Assembly (NCBI GenBank): GCA_020852515.1
Contig: JADZAS010000030.1
Coordinates: 124,001-188,000, forward strand
Source of the DNA: Phycisphaerales bacterium
GTDB taxonomy: Bacteria; Planctomycetota; Phycisphaerae; Phycisphaerales; UBA5793
Direction: 5' to 3'
DNA: 64,000 bases
Below are positions 9,796 to 18,586 of this stretch, piece by piece (the first letter of the stretch is position 1; each line of letters opens with the position of its first letter). Made by a program: the position numbers and the translations under genes. The notes beneath the pieces were generated by a model. That model did not search any database. It was not told where the DNA came from and saw nothing but the letters and a program-made list of their open reading frames with translations.

Positions 9796-9925
9796 GACGC
9801 ACCTCTCCCGTTGCATGCCACACCGGCTGGCGGAAAGCCTCGCCGGTTATTGGTCAGTGTACCAACTGCCGCGCGCAATTCCTACGGGGTGAATACCCTG
9901 CAATGGCGGCGGGGATTCGTTCGCC

Positions 9926-10738
9926 TCACGCCGGGGGGTGCCAGCCGGCATCCACCCACAGCGCGCCGCTGGCCGCCGAGTTGCGGATCATGAACAGAAT
10001 CGCATCCGCCACTTCCTCGGGCCGCAGCAGGCGGCGCAATTGCGTGAGCGGCAGGATCTTCTCACGCACCATCTTCGGATCCATCGCCCGGACCATCGGC
10101 GTGTCGGTAAAGCCGGGGTGGATGATCGCACACCGCACGCCGTGGTAGATCGCTTCCTTGGCCAGCGTCGCCTGCGCGCCCGCGAGCCCGGCCTTGGTCG
10201 CTGCGTAGGAGACCTGGCCGCGATTGCCGGCCGAAGAGATCGACCCGATGAAGATGATCGTCCCCTGGACTTTCTCCTCGGGCTCCCAGCGCCCAAGTTT
10301 CCGCCGCGCGCGGTCCTCGGCGACGGTGCCGATCATCTCCATCGCCCAGTAGATCGGCGCCAGCAGGTTGATCTCGATGACCTTGCGGAACAGATGCTCG
10401 TCGTAGAGCACGGCCTTGCCGGTTTCGTCGAGTTTCACCGCCAGCGCATCGCGCACGATTCCCGCCGCGGGCACGCAGATGTGCACGGGGCCGAAGCGCT
10501 GCACCATCTGGGCGTACACGCTCTGGCGAAACGCCGTGCTGCTCACATCGCCCTTGAAGGGCACGAGCACGTCGCGGCCAAGCGTGCGGTTGCCCGCTTC
10601 GCACGCGGCGAACACGTCGTCGGACACATCCACCACGCCGATCGCCCGGACCTCTTCGCGGGCCAGCCCCAGGCACGTAGCGCGCGCGATGCCGCTGGCG
10701 CCGCCCGTGATCACCGCCACTCGATCGCTCAATTGCAT
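9926..10738 (-). CDS. Second SDR oxidoreductase of the PHA cluster
   Basis: 270 aa from ATG 10738. The Rossmann loop reads TGGASGIA, with Ala where SDRs usually have the third glycine, and the NNAG motif is replaced by PAAG. The catalytic Ser, Tyr and Lys are present (IGSISSAG...YAATKAG). It lies between phaB and phaC on the same strand and is probably co-transcribed. It may be a 3-hydroxyacyl-CoA dehydrogenase or reductase, but the altered cofactor loop makes substrate and cofactor preference uncertain. Confidence 0.8.
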   Translation of the reverse strand: MQLSDRVAVITGGASGIARATCLGLAREEVRAIGVVDVSDDVFAACEAGNRTLGRDVLVPFKGDVSSTAFRQSVYAQMVQRFGPVHICVPAAGIVRDALAVKLDETGKAVLYDEHLFRKVIEINLLAPIYWAMEMIGTVAEDRARRKLGRWEPEEKVQGTIIFIGSISSAGNRGQVSYAATKAGLAGAQATLAKEAIYHGVRCAIIHPGFTDTPMVRAMDPKMVREKILPLTQLRRLLRPEEVADAILFMIRNSAASGALWVDAGWHPPA

Positions 10739-10809
10739 CTTCCGCCTCCGTGCATCATGCGAGCAAAATCCGTCCGCTGCGCTCCCCTGCGCAAAGCGCC
10801 GGGTCGCGG

Positions 10810-11871
10810 CTAGAGGGCGTCCGATCGTGCCGCCAGCCAGTCGCACACGCGCGGCCAGAGTTCGCGATGCGCTTTGCTTCCCACCGCCAGGCCAATGTGC
10901 CCGGCGCGGATGCTCATCGCCTCGTAGTCGTCACTGCTGATGTAATCCTTGACCGGCAGGCTCTGACCGCACGGCACGAGATGGTCCGCATCCGCCGTCA
11001 GGTTGAGCACGGGGCAATTGATCTTGCGCAGGTCGATGCGGTGCTCGCCCAGCGGGAAGCGCCCCTGCACGAGCAGGTTCTGCTGCAGGCCGTACTTCAC
11101 GAAATCGCGATACACCTCGCCCGAAATGGGAATGTCGTCGCTGCTCCACGTCTCCATCGCGAAGAACTCTTCGAGAAACGCCTCGTCGGTCATGCGCTCG
11201 TAGAAGCCCAGCCACTTGTTGATGTACGTATCCACCGGCCGCAGCAGGCGGAACGAACTGCCGAGAAACTCCGGCGGGACGTTGCCCAGCGTGTCCACGA
11301 GGTTGTCCACGTCGAAGTACTTCTGGTCCGTCCACACCGCCAGCAGCTGGCTGCGGTCCGACCAGTCGATCGGCGCCGCCATCAGAATGAAGTTGCGGAT
11401 GAGTTCCTGGTGCAGCGAGGTGTACATCGCGCACATGGTCCCGCCCATGCAGTAGCCCATGAGCGAGATTTGATCGACGTCGCACGAAAGGCGCAGGTGC
11501 TGCACGATGCGGTGCAGGTGCACCTCGATGTAGTCGTGCAGCGTGCGGTCGCTGTCGGCGGGCGTGGGTTCGCCCCAGTCCACGAGGTGAACGTCAAAGC
11601 CGCGATTGAGGAACTGCCGGATCACGCTCTTGTGCGGCAGCAGGTCGAGCACGTACGGCCGGTTCACCAGCGCAAAGACGCACAGCAGCGGCGGGGCGTA
11701 CTGCTTGGGCACGTCGCTACGGTACCGCCGCACCTTCACCGGCCCTGACTCGAAGGCCACTTCAAATTCCGTCGCGCCCTTGCGGGCCTTGCGGGCGTAG
11801 TCCATGACCTTGGGCATCATGTTCATGCGCTCGAGCCAGCCCTGCATCGCCGTTTCAGTCGTGCCAGACAT
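10810..11871 (-). CDS. phaC: Class III PHA synthase catalytic subunit PhaC
   Basis: 353 aa, the usual size for class III PhaC. The lipase-like box GYCMGG puts the catalytic Cys at residue 141; Asp296 (TADADHLVP) and His325 (AGHIGLAVG) complete the triad. It polymerises (R)-3-hydroxyacyl-CoA at the granule surface and in this class needs a PhaE partner. Its ATG shares one base with the TAA of phaE (TAATG at 11869-11873), implying translational coupling and a fixed stoichiometry. A longer in-frame start would run back inside phaE and was rejected. Confidence 0.95.
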   Translation of the reverse strand: MSGTTETAMQGWLERMNMMPKVMDYARKARKGATEFEVAFESGPVKVRRYRSDVPKQYAPPLLCVFALVNRPYVLDLLPHKSVIRQFLNRGFDVHLVDWGEPTPADSDRTLHDYIEVHLHRIVQHLRLSCDVDQISLMGYCMGGTMCAMYTSLHQELIRNFILMAAPIDWSDRSQLLAVWTDQKYFDVDNLVDTLGNVPPEFLGSSFRLLRPVDTYINKWLGFYERMTDEAFLEEFFAMETWSSDDIPISGEVYRDFVKYGLQQNLLVQGRFPLGEHRIDLRKINCPVLNLTADADHLVPCGQSLPVKDYISSDDYEAMSIRAGHIGLAVGSKAHRELWPRVCDWLAARSDAL

Positions 11872-12437
11872 TATCGCGCCTTCTTGCTGGTGCGCTTGGT
11901 GGATTTCTTCTTGCTCTTCTTCGACGTCGCAGGCTTTCGTGAACTGGTGCTCGCTCGCGCCGCAGCCTTCCCGCCCCGCCGCCGCCCGCCGGCGCCAGCG
12001 CCTCCGTCGAGTTTCGCTTCGATGCCCCGCAGCCGCTGGTCCATCTCGTCGAGGCGGCGCGTGAGCCATGATTCGGCGTCGCGCACGGCGCCAACGGCGT
12101 CATAGAGACCGAGCGATCCGCCGTACGACTGCTCGGTCGCCTTGCGGATGAACTCATCGACCTGCCGGCGCATGGCCAGGGCGCCTTCGAGCGACGTTTT
12201 CATCTGCTCGAGGAACTGCGGGCTGCGCATGTACTCGTCGGCCCAGCGCGCCATGGCGTCCAGCCACGCCTTGTGCATCTGCTTGAATGCCTCGGCGGGC
12301 ATTTCCGGCATCGACGCCGGCGCCGGCTGGCCGGTCGCGCGGGCGAACTGCCCCATCATCTGCTGCCACGCCGACTGCATCGCTGCGGGGTCGAACGGCG
12401 GCATGTTGAACGGGTTCTGGCTCGACGATTGGGTCAT
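11871..12437 (-). CDS. phaE: Class III PHA synthase subunit PhaE with lysine-rich tail
   Basis: 188 aa, much shorter than the ~350-aa PhaE of Allochromatium. The helical core has the PhaE pattern (AWQQMMGQF, FKQMHKAWLDAMARWADEYM, SPQFLEQMKTSLEGALAMRRQVDEFI) and ends in a short coiled coil (RRLDEMDQRLRGIEAKL). From ~150 to the end, 17 of 38 residues are Lys or Arg (SKKSKKKSTKRTSKKAR). Such tails bind DNA in other proteins; in Ralstonia a K/A/P-rich tail on PhaM ties PHA granules to the nucleoid. The tail's role here is inference. Confidence 0.88.
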   Translation of the reverse strand: MTQSSSQNPFNMPPFDPAAMQSAWQQMMGQFARATGQPAPASMPEMPAEAFKQMHKAWLDAMARWADEYMRSPQFLEQMKTSLEGALAMRRQVDEFIRKATEQSYGGSLGLYDAVGAVRDAESWLTRRLDEMDQRLRGIEAKLDGGAGAGGRRRGGKAAARASTSSRKPATSKKSKKKSTKRTSKKAR

Positions 12438-12591
12438 CGCAGATTCCTCATGGCCGCGCCGGATCTGGCGGCGCGGACGATCTTCTCGGCGCCGATGGCG
12501 AAATCAACCTCCCGGCGACGTGAAACAAGGCCGCCTGCGTCGCTCGTGCGCCGCAGCGGCCTTGCTCTCGTTGCCTTTCGCCGCTGCGCGT

Positions 12592-13101
12592 TCAGACCTT
12601 CGCGGCCGGGCGAGGCTTGTTCTTGCCGTCGGTCGATTCGGTCGTGGCGTTCAGGTTGCCCAGCATGGCCCGGCCGAAGTCGGCCGCGTCGTTGAGCCGC
12701 TCGTTCACGAACGCCATCTCGCGGTTGATCACGTCGGCGGTGGTCCGGGCGGACTCCTGCATGAACCTGTCGGTCGCAGCGCGGGTCTTTTCCGCATCCA
12801 TCGGCCAGGCGAATTCAGGCTGGGCCTTGAAGAACTCGCGGCTGTGCTCGATGCCGTCGCGCATCATGTTGGCGAAGAACTTCTCGCCTTCGAGCGCCTG
12901 TCGGGTGGTGTAGTCCATCCACTTTTCCGCGGCGTCGCGCGTCTGCTCGGGCATGGCGTCCATGGCGACGGGCTTACTCATGGCGGTCACCATGTTCGTG
13001 ACGAACTGCTCGTGGGCCTTGACAGCGCCCAGGGCTGCGTCCGCCCACTGGCGGTTCCAGTTCGCCATCGTCTCGTTGATCTGTTGTGCGTTTGCGTTCA
13101 T
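12592..13101 (-). CDS. Phasin-family granule protein
   Basis: 169 aa from ATG 13099-13101, with GGGAG upstream. It is almost entirely amphipathic helix with many Met, Phe and Ala and no Cys, and shows the phasin-like pattern (ANWNRQWADAALGAVKAHEQFVTNMVTAMSK..., RRAALEGEKFFANMM-type heptads). It ends in a short basic tail. Phasins coat PHA granules and are usually the main target of PhaR. The gene faces phaR across the operator region and is the first gene of the minus-strand PHA run. Confidence 0.78.
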   Translation of the reverse strand: MNANAQQINETMANWNRQWADAALGAVKAHEQFVTNMVTAMSKPVAMDAMPEQTRDAAEKWMDYTTRQALEGEKFFANMMRDGIEHSREFFKAQPEFAWPMDAEKTRAATDRFMQESARTTADVINREMAFVNERLNDAADFGRAMLGNLNATTESTDGKNKPRPAAKV

Positions 13102-13205
13102 GATTGCTGCTCCCGGCCGGTTCGGGCGGCCTCGCTGGTTTTCAGGAAATCGGCCAATCCACCGGTCTATCATACTTCACATCGGCCCGGCGTCCAGCCC
13201 AGATG

Positions 13206-13241
13206 TTGTGCAATTGCACAAAAAGTTGTGCATAGGCACAA
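13206..13241. promoter_or_regulatory. Twin dyads, probable PhaR operators
   Basis: A perfect 16-bp palindrome, TTGTGCAATTGCACAA, lies at 13206-13221. A near copy, TTGTGC-ATAG-GCACAA, lies at 13226-13241. Their centres are 20 bp apart, about two helical turns, so two dimers could bind one DNA face. They lie in the 179-bp gap between the divergent phasin and phaR starts. PhaR proteins are known to bind TGC/GCA dyads upstream of phasin genes and of phaR itself. Assignment to this PhaR is inference from position. Confidence 0.8.
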
Positions 13242-13280
13242 GCCAGGCCCATTCTCAGGCGATGACCCGAGGCGATCTCC

Positions 13281-13877
13281 ATGGCCAGCCGAAAAAAGAA
13301 GCCATCCCCCCGCCGATCCCCTTCTTCGAAGCCCCGCCGCGCCAGGGCGGACGCCTCGAACCCCGCCGCGGCCGCGCCGCCGGCGCCGCCGGGCGTGACG
13401 GTCATTCGCAAGTACGCCAACCGCCGTCTCTACGACACCGCCGCCAGCGCCCACATCACCCAGGAAGATCTCTACCGCATGGTCAGCCGCGGGCAGGTCG
13501 TGCAGATCCTCGACGCTTCCAGCGGCGAAGACATCACCAACCAGACGCTGGCGCAGGCGCTCATCGAACACGACCCGGCCAAACTCCGCCTCATGCCCGC
13601 GTGGCTGCTGCACCAGATGATCCGTCTGCACGAGCACGCCCTCGGGGGCTGGATGAGCAGCCTCTGGCAGCCGCTCCAGGCCCCCACTTCGCCCGCAACC
13701 GCGTGGCCCGGCGCCGCAGCCATGGGGAGTCTGAACCCGTGGATGCCCTGGCCCGCCGCGTCTGCTTCTCCCGCGCCCGCGCCGCCGGCGGATGCCCAGC
13801 GCGAAGCCGCCGTCGATGAACTCCGCCGCGAAGTCTCCCGCCTGCTCCGCCGCCTGGGCGAACTCGAGCAGGAGTAA
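13281..13877 (+). CDS. phaR: PHA synthesis repressor PhaR
   Basis: 198 aa. After a basic, proline-rich N-terminus (~38 residues), the conserved PHB/PHA accumulation regulator DNA-binding domain begins with VIRKYANRRLYDTAASAHIT and continues through ILDASSGEDITNQTLAQ. The C-terminal half is Ala/Pro-rich with a leucine-rich end (REVSRLLRRLGELEQE), a possible coiled coil. The repressor senses PHA by binding granules and releases phasin promoters when polymer appears. It is transcribed away from the phasin, with two candidate operators between them, so autoregulation is likely. Confidence 0.9.
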   Translation: MASRKKKPSPRRSPSSKPRRARADASNPAAAAPPAPPGVTVIRKYANRRLYDTAASAHITQEDLYRMVSRGQVVQILDASSGEDITNQTLAQALIEHDPAKLRLMPAWLLHQMIRLHEHALGGWMSSLWQPLQAPTSPATAWPGAAAMGSLNPWMPWPAASASPAPAPPADAQREAAVDELRREVSRLLRRLGELEQE

Positions 13878-14205
13878 TGGTTCCGATCTTTGTCGACTCG
13901 TACTTTTGCCCTATGTTCGGAAACAATTCGGGGGTGGCTTTTACTTTTTTTCGCGTTTCGCTCGATTGCCGCCAGCGTGACTCTAATTTGATGCTATTCT
14001 TTCCCACGGTGGGAAAGTTCCGGCGGAGTGGCCGGAGACGCAGGCTCGGGTGACCGGGCTCGGCTTGCGCACAACTCGCTCGTCTGCGATCCTCGAAGGA
14101 GAACGGCGGCGCGGGACATACCGGCGGGTTTTTCGCAGCACAGGCGAAACAGAGACAAGCAGCGCTTCACGCGAAGCAAACGATCCTTCAGAAAGGGGTT
14201 GCGGA
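13878..14205 (+). promoter_or_regulatory. Intergenic region with 19-bp palindrome upstream of the first pilin-like gene
   Basis: 328 bp without a convincing gene. CTTTCCCAC-G-GTGGGAAAG at 13999-14017 is a perfect dyad with a single-base centre, better suited to a protein operator than to an RNA hairpin. A weak -10-like TATTCT sits just before it at 13995-14000. The ribosome-binding site GAAAGGGG precedes ATG 14206. The TTGCA(G/C)/TATACT promoter seen before the second and third paralogs is not found here. Confidence 0.45.
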
Positions 14206-15099
14206 ATGTCACGCAAGTCTGTACGGGGTTTTACACTGATCGAACTTCTGGTGGTGATCTCCATCATCGCTCTTCTGATCGGCCTTCTGCTCCCGGCTCT
14301 CAGCCGCGCGCGCGAAGCAGCCCGCACCACGGCCTGTCTGAGCAATCTCGGCCAGATCATCCGCTCCTCGCACATGTACCAGGATGACGGCGAAGACTAC
14401 ATGCCCGTCATGCGACCCTACGGCGGCGGCTACTGGTCGAACTTCAACCACGGTGGCCGCTATCCGATTCAGGGCTCCAGCTTCGGCACGCAGAACTACT
14501 GCTGCCTCCCTTACGACCGTCCGCTCAACAAGTATGCGCATCCCGATCTGCCCACCGGCGGGCACGGCTGCCTGGATCCTGCACAGTGGGCCAACTGGCA
14601 GTCTCGCATGGACCCCGGACTGAGCATCAGTGATTTCCAGAAGGCCGACAAGTTCAACTTCCCGATCTTCGAATGCCCCGCCGACAAGGCCGGCGGCTAC
14701 AACTACCAGGAAACCGGTGGACAGATCGGCTACGGCCGCTCCTGCTATGCCGCCATTGGCAGCTCCTATCTCTTCAACTGCTACTGGCTCCAGATCCTCT
14801 CGGGCCATCCCCGCCGCAGCAGCACCTGGACTTGGGATCGTGGCGTGAAGATGTACCGCCGCGCCCGTCTCGTCTACCCCAGCCAGTTCGTCGGCTACAT
14901 CGATGACCCCACCGACGCGACCTTCTGGCAGAACCGCGCCCCGGACCGCACCCACCACGGCCAGGCTGACACCAACTCGTGGTCCTTCCTCGACGGCCAC
15001 GCCGCCCAGATCCAGACCGAGTACGATGGCAACACGGCCCGCCCGCTCTACAACACCTCGACGTACTTCACGGTCTTCCCCGAGTACATCACCCGCTGA
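14206..15099 (+). CDS. Prepilin-type H-X9-DG protein, copy 1
   Basis: 297 aa from ATG 14206. The N-terminus is a class III signal: GFTLIELL with the prepilin peptidase site before F and Glu at mature +5, then a hydrophobic helix through [20 protein letters not shown]. The C-terminus has the H-X9-DG signature ([17 protein letters not shown]). The middle is a planctomycete domain with conserved [10 protein letters not shown] and [20 protein letters not shown]. It is probably processed by a type II secretion or pilus-like system and displayed at the surface. First of four tandem paralogs. Confidence 0.9.
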   Translation: MSRKSVRGFTLIELLVVISIIALLIGLLLPALSRAREAARTTACLSNLGQIIRSSHMYQDDGEDYMPVMRPYGGGYWSNFNHGGRYPIQGSSFGTQNYCCLPYDRPLNKYAHPDLPTGGHGCLDPAQWANWQSRMDPGLSISDFQKADKFNFPIFECPADKAGGYNYQETGGQIGYGRSCYAAIGSSYLFNCYWLQILSGHPRRSSTWTWDRGVKMYRRARLVYPSQFVGYIDDPTDATFWQNRAPDRTHHGQADTNSWSFLDGHAAQIQTEYDGNTARPLYNTSTYFTVFPEYITR

Positions 15100-15127
15100 A
15101 CCTGCCTTACCAATCGAGTTCGCAAGA

Positions 15128-15160
15128 GGGCCCGCACGCATGTGCGGGCCCTTTCTCTTT
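15128..15160 (+). terminator. Intrinsic terminator after copy 1
   Basis: The 10-bp stem GGGCCCGCAC / GTGCGGGCCC at 15128-15151 closes a GCAT loop and is followed by TTTCTCTTT, 28 bp after the stop of the first pilin-like gene. Confidence 0.9.
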
Positions 15161-15227
15161 CCACCCCTGCGACGCCCGCGCCGCTCCCCACTGGCCGATT
15201 GGCTGCGGCGCTTTTCGCAGATTTCCC

Positions 15228-15256
15228 TTGCAGCACTCCTGACCTTCGGTTATACT
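15228..15256 (+). promoter_or_regulatory. Sigma-70-type promoter of copy 2
   Basis: TTGCAG at 15228-15233 and TATACT at 15251-15256 are separated by exactly 17 bp, giving a ~80-base leader before ATG 15344. The same arrangement, with the shared preceding block TTCCCTTGCA, occurs before copy 3. Confidence 0.75.
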
Positions 15257-15343
15257 GGACTGAGCCGCGCGGTCAGACGGCGGACCATGGGGCAGGTCCG
15301 CACATTGCCGCGCCAGCCAAACCAACCGAAAAGGGGTCAGCTC

Positions 15344-16216
15344 ATGTCCAGAGATCCGCGTCGGGGTTTTACACTGATCGAACTTCTGGTGGTGATCTCC
15401 ATCATCGCTCTTCTGATCGGCCTTCTGCTCCCGGCTCTCAGCCGCGCGCGCGAAGCAGCCAAGACCACGGCCTGCCTGAGCCACATGGGGCAGCTCGTTC
15501 GCTCGACTTTCATGTATCAGGATGACGGCGACGACTACATGCCCGTTCGGCATCCCTACTCCGGCGGATGGTCGAACTTCAACCACGGCGGCCGCTATCC
15601 CGTCGCCGGCGCCACGCTCAACTGGGCCTGCGTCTATCCCTTCGATCGCCCCCTCAACAAGTACGCCCATCCCGAACTGCCGCGCGGCGGCCGATCGGTT
15701 CCCGGGAGCGGTGGCCAGGGCACGTTCGACCCCGGACTGGGCCCCAACGACTTCAACAAGGCCGACAAGTTCAACTTCCCCATCTTTGAATGCCCCGCCG
15801 ACAAGAGCGGCGGCTGGAACTTCCAGGAAGGCGGCGGTCTGAATCCGCTTGACGGCCGCTCGTGCTATCAGGCCATCGGTTGCTCCTACCTCTTCAACTG
15901 TTACTGGTTCACGACGCTCTCAGGTCACCCGCGACGCAATTCGACGTGGAACTGGGATCGCGGCACCAAGATGTTCCGACGCGCGCGTCTCGTTTACCCG
16001 AGCCAGATGGTCGGATTCTTCGACGATCCAACGGACGCGACGTTCTGGCGCACCCAGCCGCCGGCCCGCACGCATCACGGCCAGGCCGATACCAACTCCT
16101 GGGCATTCCTCGACGGCCACGCCTCGCAGATCAAGACCCAGTACGACGGCAACACCAATTTCCCGCTCTACAACACCGCCACGTACTTCCTGGTCTTCCC
16201 CGAGTACCTTCAGTAA
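15344..16216 (+). CDS. Prepilin-type H-X9-DG protein, copy 2
   Basis: 290 aa from ATG 15344 (AAAAGGGG upstream). It has the same architecture as copy 1: GFTLIELLV prepilin site, long hydrophobic helix, [33 protein letters not shown] and C-terminal [20 protein letters not shown] over the first ~100 bases is almost identical to copy 1, while the middle domain has diverged. The monocistronic layout (own promoter and terminator) suggests independent control of each paralog. Longer in-frame starts would run into the preceding terminator. Confidence 0.9.
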   Translation: MSRDPRRGFTLIELLVVISIIALLIGLLLPALSRAREAAKTTACLSHMGQLVRSTFMYQDDGDDYMPVRHPYSGGWSNFNHGGRYPVAGATLNWACVYPFDRPLNKYAHPELPRGGRSVPGSGGQGTFDPGLGPNDFNKADKFNFPIFECPADKSGGWNFQEGGGLNPLDGRSCYQAIGCSYLFNCYWFTTLSGHPRRNSTWNWDRGTKMFRRARLVYPSQMVGFFDDPTDATFWRTQPPARTHHGQADTNSWAFLDGHASQIKTQYDGNTNFPLYNTATYFLVFPEYLQ

Positions 16217-16243
16217 GCTGCTGCTGCTCCACGACTTGCTCAG

Positions 16244-16273
16244 ACGGGCCCGCCCGCGCGGGCCCGTTTTTTT
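16244..16273 (+). terminator. Intrinsic terminator after copy 2
   Basis: The 10-bp stem ACGGGCCCGC / GCGGGCCCGT with loop CCGC is followed by seven T residues ending at 16273. Confidence 0.92.
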
Positions 16274-16322
16274 CATGACGTCCGTCCGGGGGCGTGTTCG
16301 CCTCAAATATCAGGGAATTCCC

Positions 16323-16351
16323 TTGCACGATTCGTCCTGTTCTGTTATACT
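16323..16351 (+). promoter_or_regulatory. Sigma-70-type promoter of copy 3
   Basis: TTGCAC at 16323-16328 and TATACT at 16346-16351 are 17 bp apart. The match to the copy 2 promoter, including TTCCCTTGCA and TTATACTGG, shows that promoter and gene were duplicated together. Confidence 0.75.
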
Positions 16352-16453
16352 GGGAGAGCATCGCCGATTGGCGGGGCGCTCGCGGCGGGACTGTTTCGCC
16401 ACCGGCCACGCACTTGGAACTCGTCTCTGGTCCTCGCACAAAGGGGTCACGTC

Positions 16454-17341
16454 ATGTCCAAACAGTCGCGTCGGGGCTTCACGCTCATCGAACTTCTCGT
16501 GGTCATCTCCATCATCGCCCTGCTCATCGGCCTGCTCCTGCCGGCCCTGAGCCGCGCGCGAGAGGCGGCCAAGAACACCGTCTGCCTGGCCAACATGGGC
16601 CAGGTCATGCGCTCGTGCACGATGTACCAGGACGATGGCGACGACGCCATGCCGGTGCGCGCGCCCTACGGCAGCAACGGCGAGAACGGCAACCGATCCA
16701 ACTTCAATCACGGCGGCCGCTATCCCGTCTCCGGCAGCAATATGACGCAGTTCTGCGTCTATCCGTTCGACCGCCCGCTCAACAAGTACGCGCACCCCGA
16801 ACTGCCGCGCGGCGGATCGCCCGGCCGCGAACCCAACCAGGGCACCTTTGATCAAGGGCTCGGCCCCAACGATTTCAACAAGGCCGACAAGTTCAACTTC
16901 CCGATCTTCGAGTGCCCCGGCGACAAGGCGCTGGGCGCCAACTACCAGGAAGGCTGGGGAACGCTCAAGTACGGCCGCTCCTGCTACCAGGGCATCGGCA
17001 CGTCGTACCTCTTCAACATCTACTGGCAGAACTGGGCGCACCGCAATCACAACCAGAGCTGGACGTGGAGCCGCGGCGTGAAGATGTTCAGGCGCGCCCG
17101 CCTCGTGTATCCGAGCCAGTTCGTCGGCTTCTTCGATGATCCGACCGACGTCACCTTCTGGCAGAACCACACGCCCGAGCGCAACCACCACGGCACGCCG
17201 GATGTGAACGCCGTCGCCTTCCTCGACGCCCACGCGGCGATGATCAAGATCGAGTACGAGAACAACGGCCAGAGCACGCTGCCCAAGTACAACACCTCCA
17301 CCTACTTCTTCGTGTTCCCGGAATACCTCCAGCGGAACTGA
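16454..17341 (+). CDS. Prepilin-type H-X9-DG protein, copy 3
   Basis: 295 aa from ATG 16454 with AAAGGGG upstream. It begins with the GFTLIELLV prepilin motif and a hydrophobic helix, followed by the shared [13 protein letters not shown] and [20 protein letters not shown] blocks. Its end motif is [19 protein letters not shown]: Ala replaces Gly of the usual DG, the only one of the four with this change. The mid-domain has glycine/asparagine-rich insertions. Probably a surface pseudopilin-like protein; role unknown. Confidence 0.9.
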   Translation: MSKQSRRGFTLIELLVVISIIALLIGLLLPALSRAREAAKNTVCLANMGQVMRSCTMYQDDGDDAMPVRAPYGSNGENGNRSNFNHGGRYPVSGSNMTQFCVYPFDRPLNKYAHPELPRGGSPGREPNQGTFDQGLGPNDFNKADKFNFPIFECPGDKALGANYQEGWGTLKYGRSCYQGIGTSYLFNIYWQNWAHRNHNQSWTWSRGVKMFRRARLVYPSQFVGFFDDPTDVTFWQNHTPERNHHGTPDVNAVAFLDAHAAMIKIEYENNGQSTLPKYNTSTYFFVFPEYLQRN

Positions 17342-17366
17342 GCCTGCTCCGGACGCAATCATCCAC

Positions 17367-17399
17367 GGATGCTGCCCCCGGGCAGCGTCCTTTGCTTTT
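17367..17399 (+). terminator. Intrinsic terminator after copy 3
   Basis: The 10-bp stem GGATGCTGCC / GGCAGCGTCC (one G-T pair) with loop CCCG is followed by TTTGCTTTT. Confidence 0.85.
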
Positions 17400-17625
17400 C
17401 TTGCCATTCACCTCGCACGCCTCGGGCCATTCGCGACTTCGGGGCGGATTCCCCGAATTGGCCGCCCGCCGCGGGTCGGCGCGATCCGGCGAACTCCGCC
17501 GGTCGTATAACTCCGGACGCCGTTGCACACAACGGCCCCGACGGCGCGCGGCGCAGCACGCTTTCCCACCACCCGCCCCGCACAACGACCGCCCGCCGCC
17601 CTCCATCCACGAAAGGAGTGGCCCC

Positions 17626-18528
17626 ATGAACCATCGCCGCGCACGTGCATTCACGCTCATCGAGTTGCTGGTCGTCATTTCCATCATCGCGCTGCTCATC
17701 GGCCTGCTGCTGCCGGCGCTGAGCCGCGCCCGCGAAGCGGCCCGGACCACGGCGTGCCTGAGCAACCTGAGCCAGGTGGTGCTGGCCTCGGGCATGTACC
17801 AGGACGATGGGGATGACTACATGCCTGTCGCCCGGCCGTACCTGGGCAATTACTACTCCAACTACAACCACGGCGGGCGCTACCCCGTGCAGGGCTCGCC
17901 CGTGGGCGCCACGGGAGCGCTGCCATACGCGGTGTTTCCCTTCGATCGTCCGCTGAACGCCTACGCGCACCCGGACCTGCCGCGCGGCGGCTCGGCGTGC
18001 CTCGATCCCACGCAGTGGGGCCAGTACAACAGCCGCATGGATGCCGGTCTGAGCGAAAGCGACTTCCGCAACCCGGACAAATTCAACTTCCCGATCTTTG
18101 AATGCCCGGCCGACGCGGCAGGCGGATACAACTACCAGGAGAACAACGGCAACATCACCTACGGCCGGTCGTCCTATCAGTCGATCGGCTCGTCGTATCT
18201 CTTCAACGTTTACTGGTTCTACCTGCTCAGCAGCCACCAGCGCGCCAACGGCACGTGGACCTGGGAGCGCGGCGTGAAGATGTTCCGCCGGGCGCGGCTC
18301 GTCTATCCGAGCCAGTTCGCCGCGTACATCGACGATCCCACCGATGCCACGTTCTGGCAGGGGCGAGCGCCCGAGCGCACGCACCACGGCGCCGTGGATA
18401 CGAACGCATGGGCGTTCCTTGACGGCCACGCCGCGCAGGTGAAGACCGAGTACGACGGCAACACGAGCCGGCCTCTCTACAACACTGCCTCCTACTTCAC
18501 CGTCTTCCCCGAGTACCTGCAGCGCTAA
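17626..18528 (+). CDS. Prepilin-type H-X9-DG protein, copy 4
   Basis: 300 aa from ATG 17626 with GAAAGGAG upstream. It has the AFTLIELLV prepilin motif (Ala instead of Gly before the cleaved Phe), a hydrophobic helix, [33 protein letters not shown] and [19 protein letters not shown]. Third-position usage is more GC-rich than in copies 1 and 2. A TATAAC box lies at about 17505-17510, but no good -35 is at the right distance. Last of the tandem set, and most similar to copy 1 in its middle region. Confidence 0.9.
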   Translation: MNHRRARAFTLIELLVVISIIALLIGLLLPALSRAREAARTTACLSNLSQVVLASGMYQDDGDDYMPVARPYLGNYYSNYNHGGRYPVQGSPVGATGALPYAVFPFDRPLNAYAHPDLPRGGSACLDPTQWGQYNSRMDAGLSESDFRNPDKFNFPIFECPADAAGGYNYQENNGNITYGRSSYQSIGSSYLFNVYWFYLLSSHQRANGTWTWERGVKMFRRARLVYPSQFAAYIDDPTDATFWQGRAPERTHHGAVDTNAWAFLDGHAAQVKTEYDGNTSRPLYNTASYFTVFPEYLQR

Positions 18529-18586
18529 CACCGGAGGGAATCCGCCGGGAATGGCGCCTCGCGTCTCCTTCGTCCTGCCGTAACCT

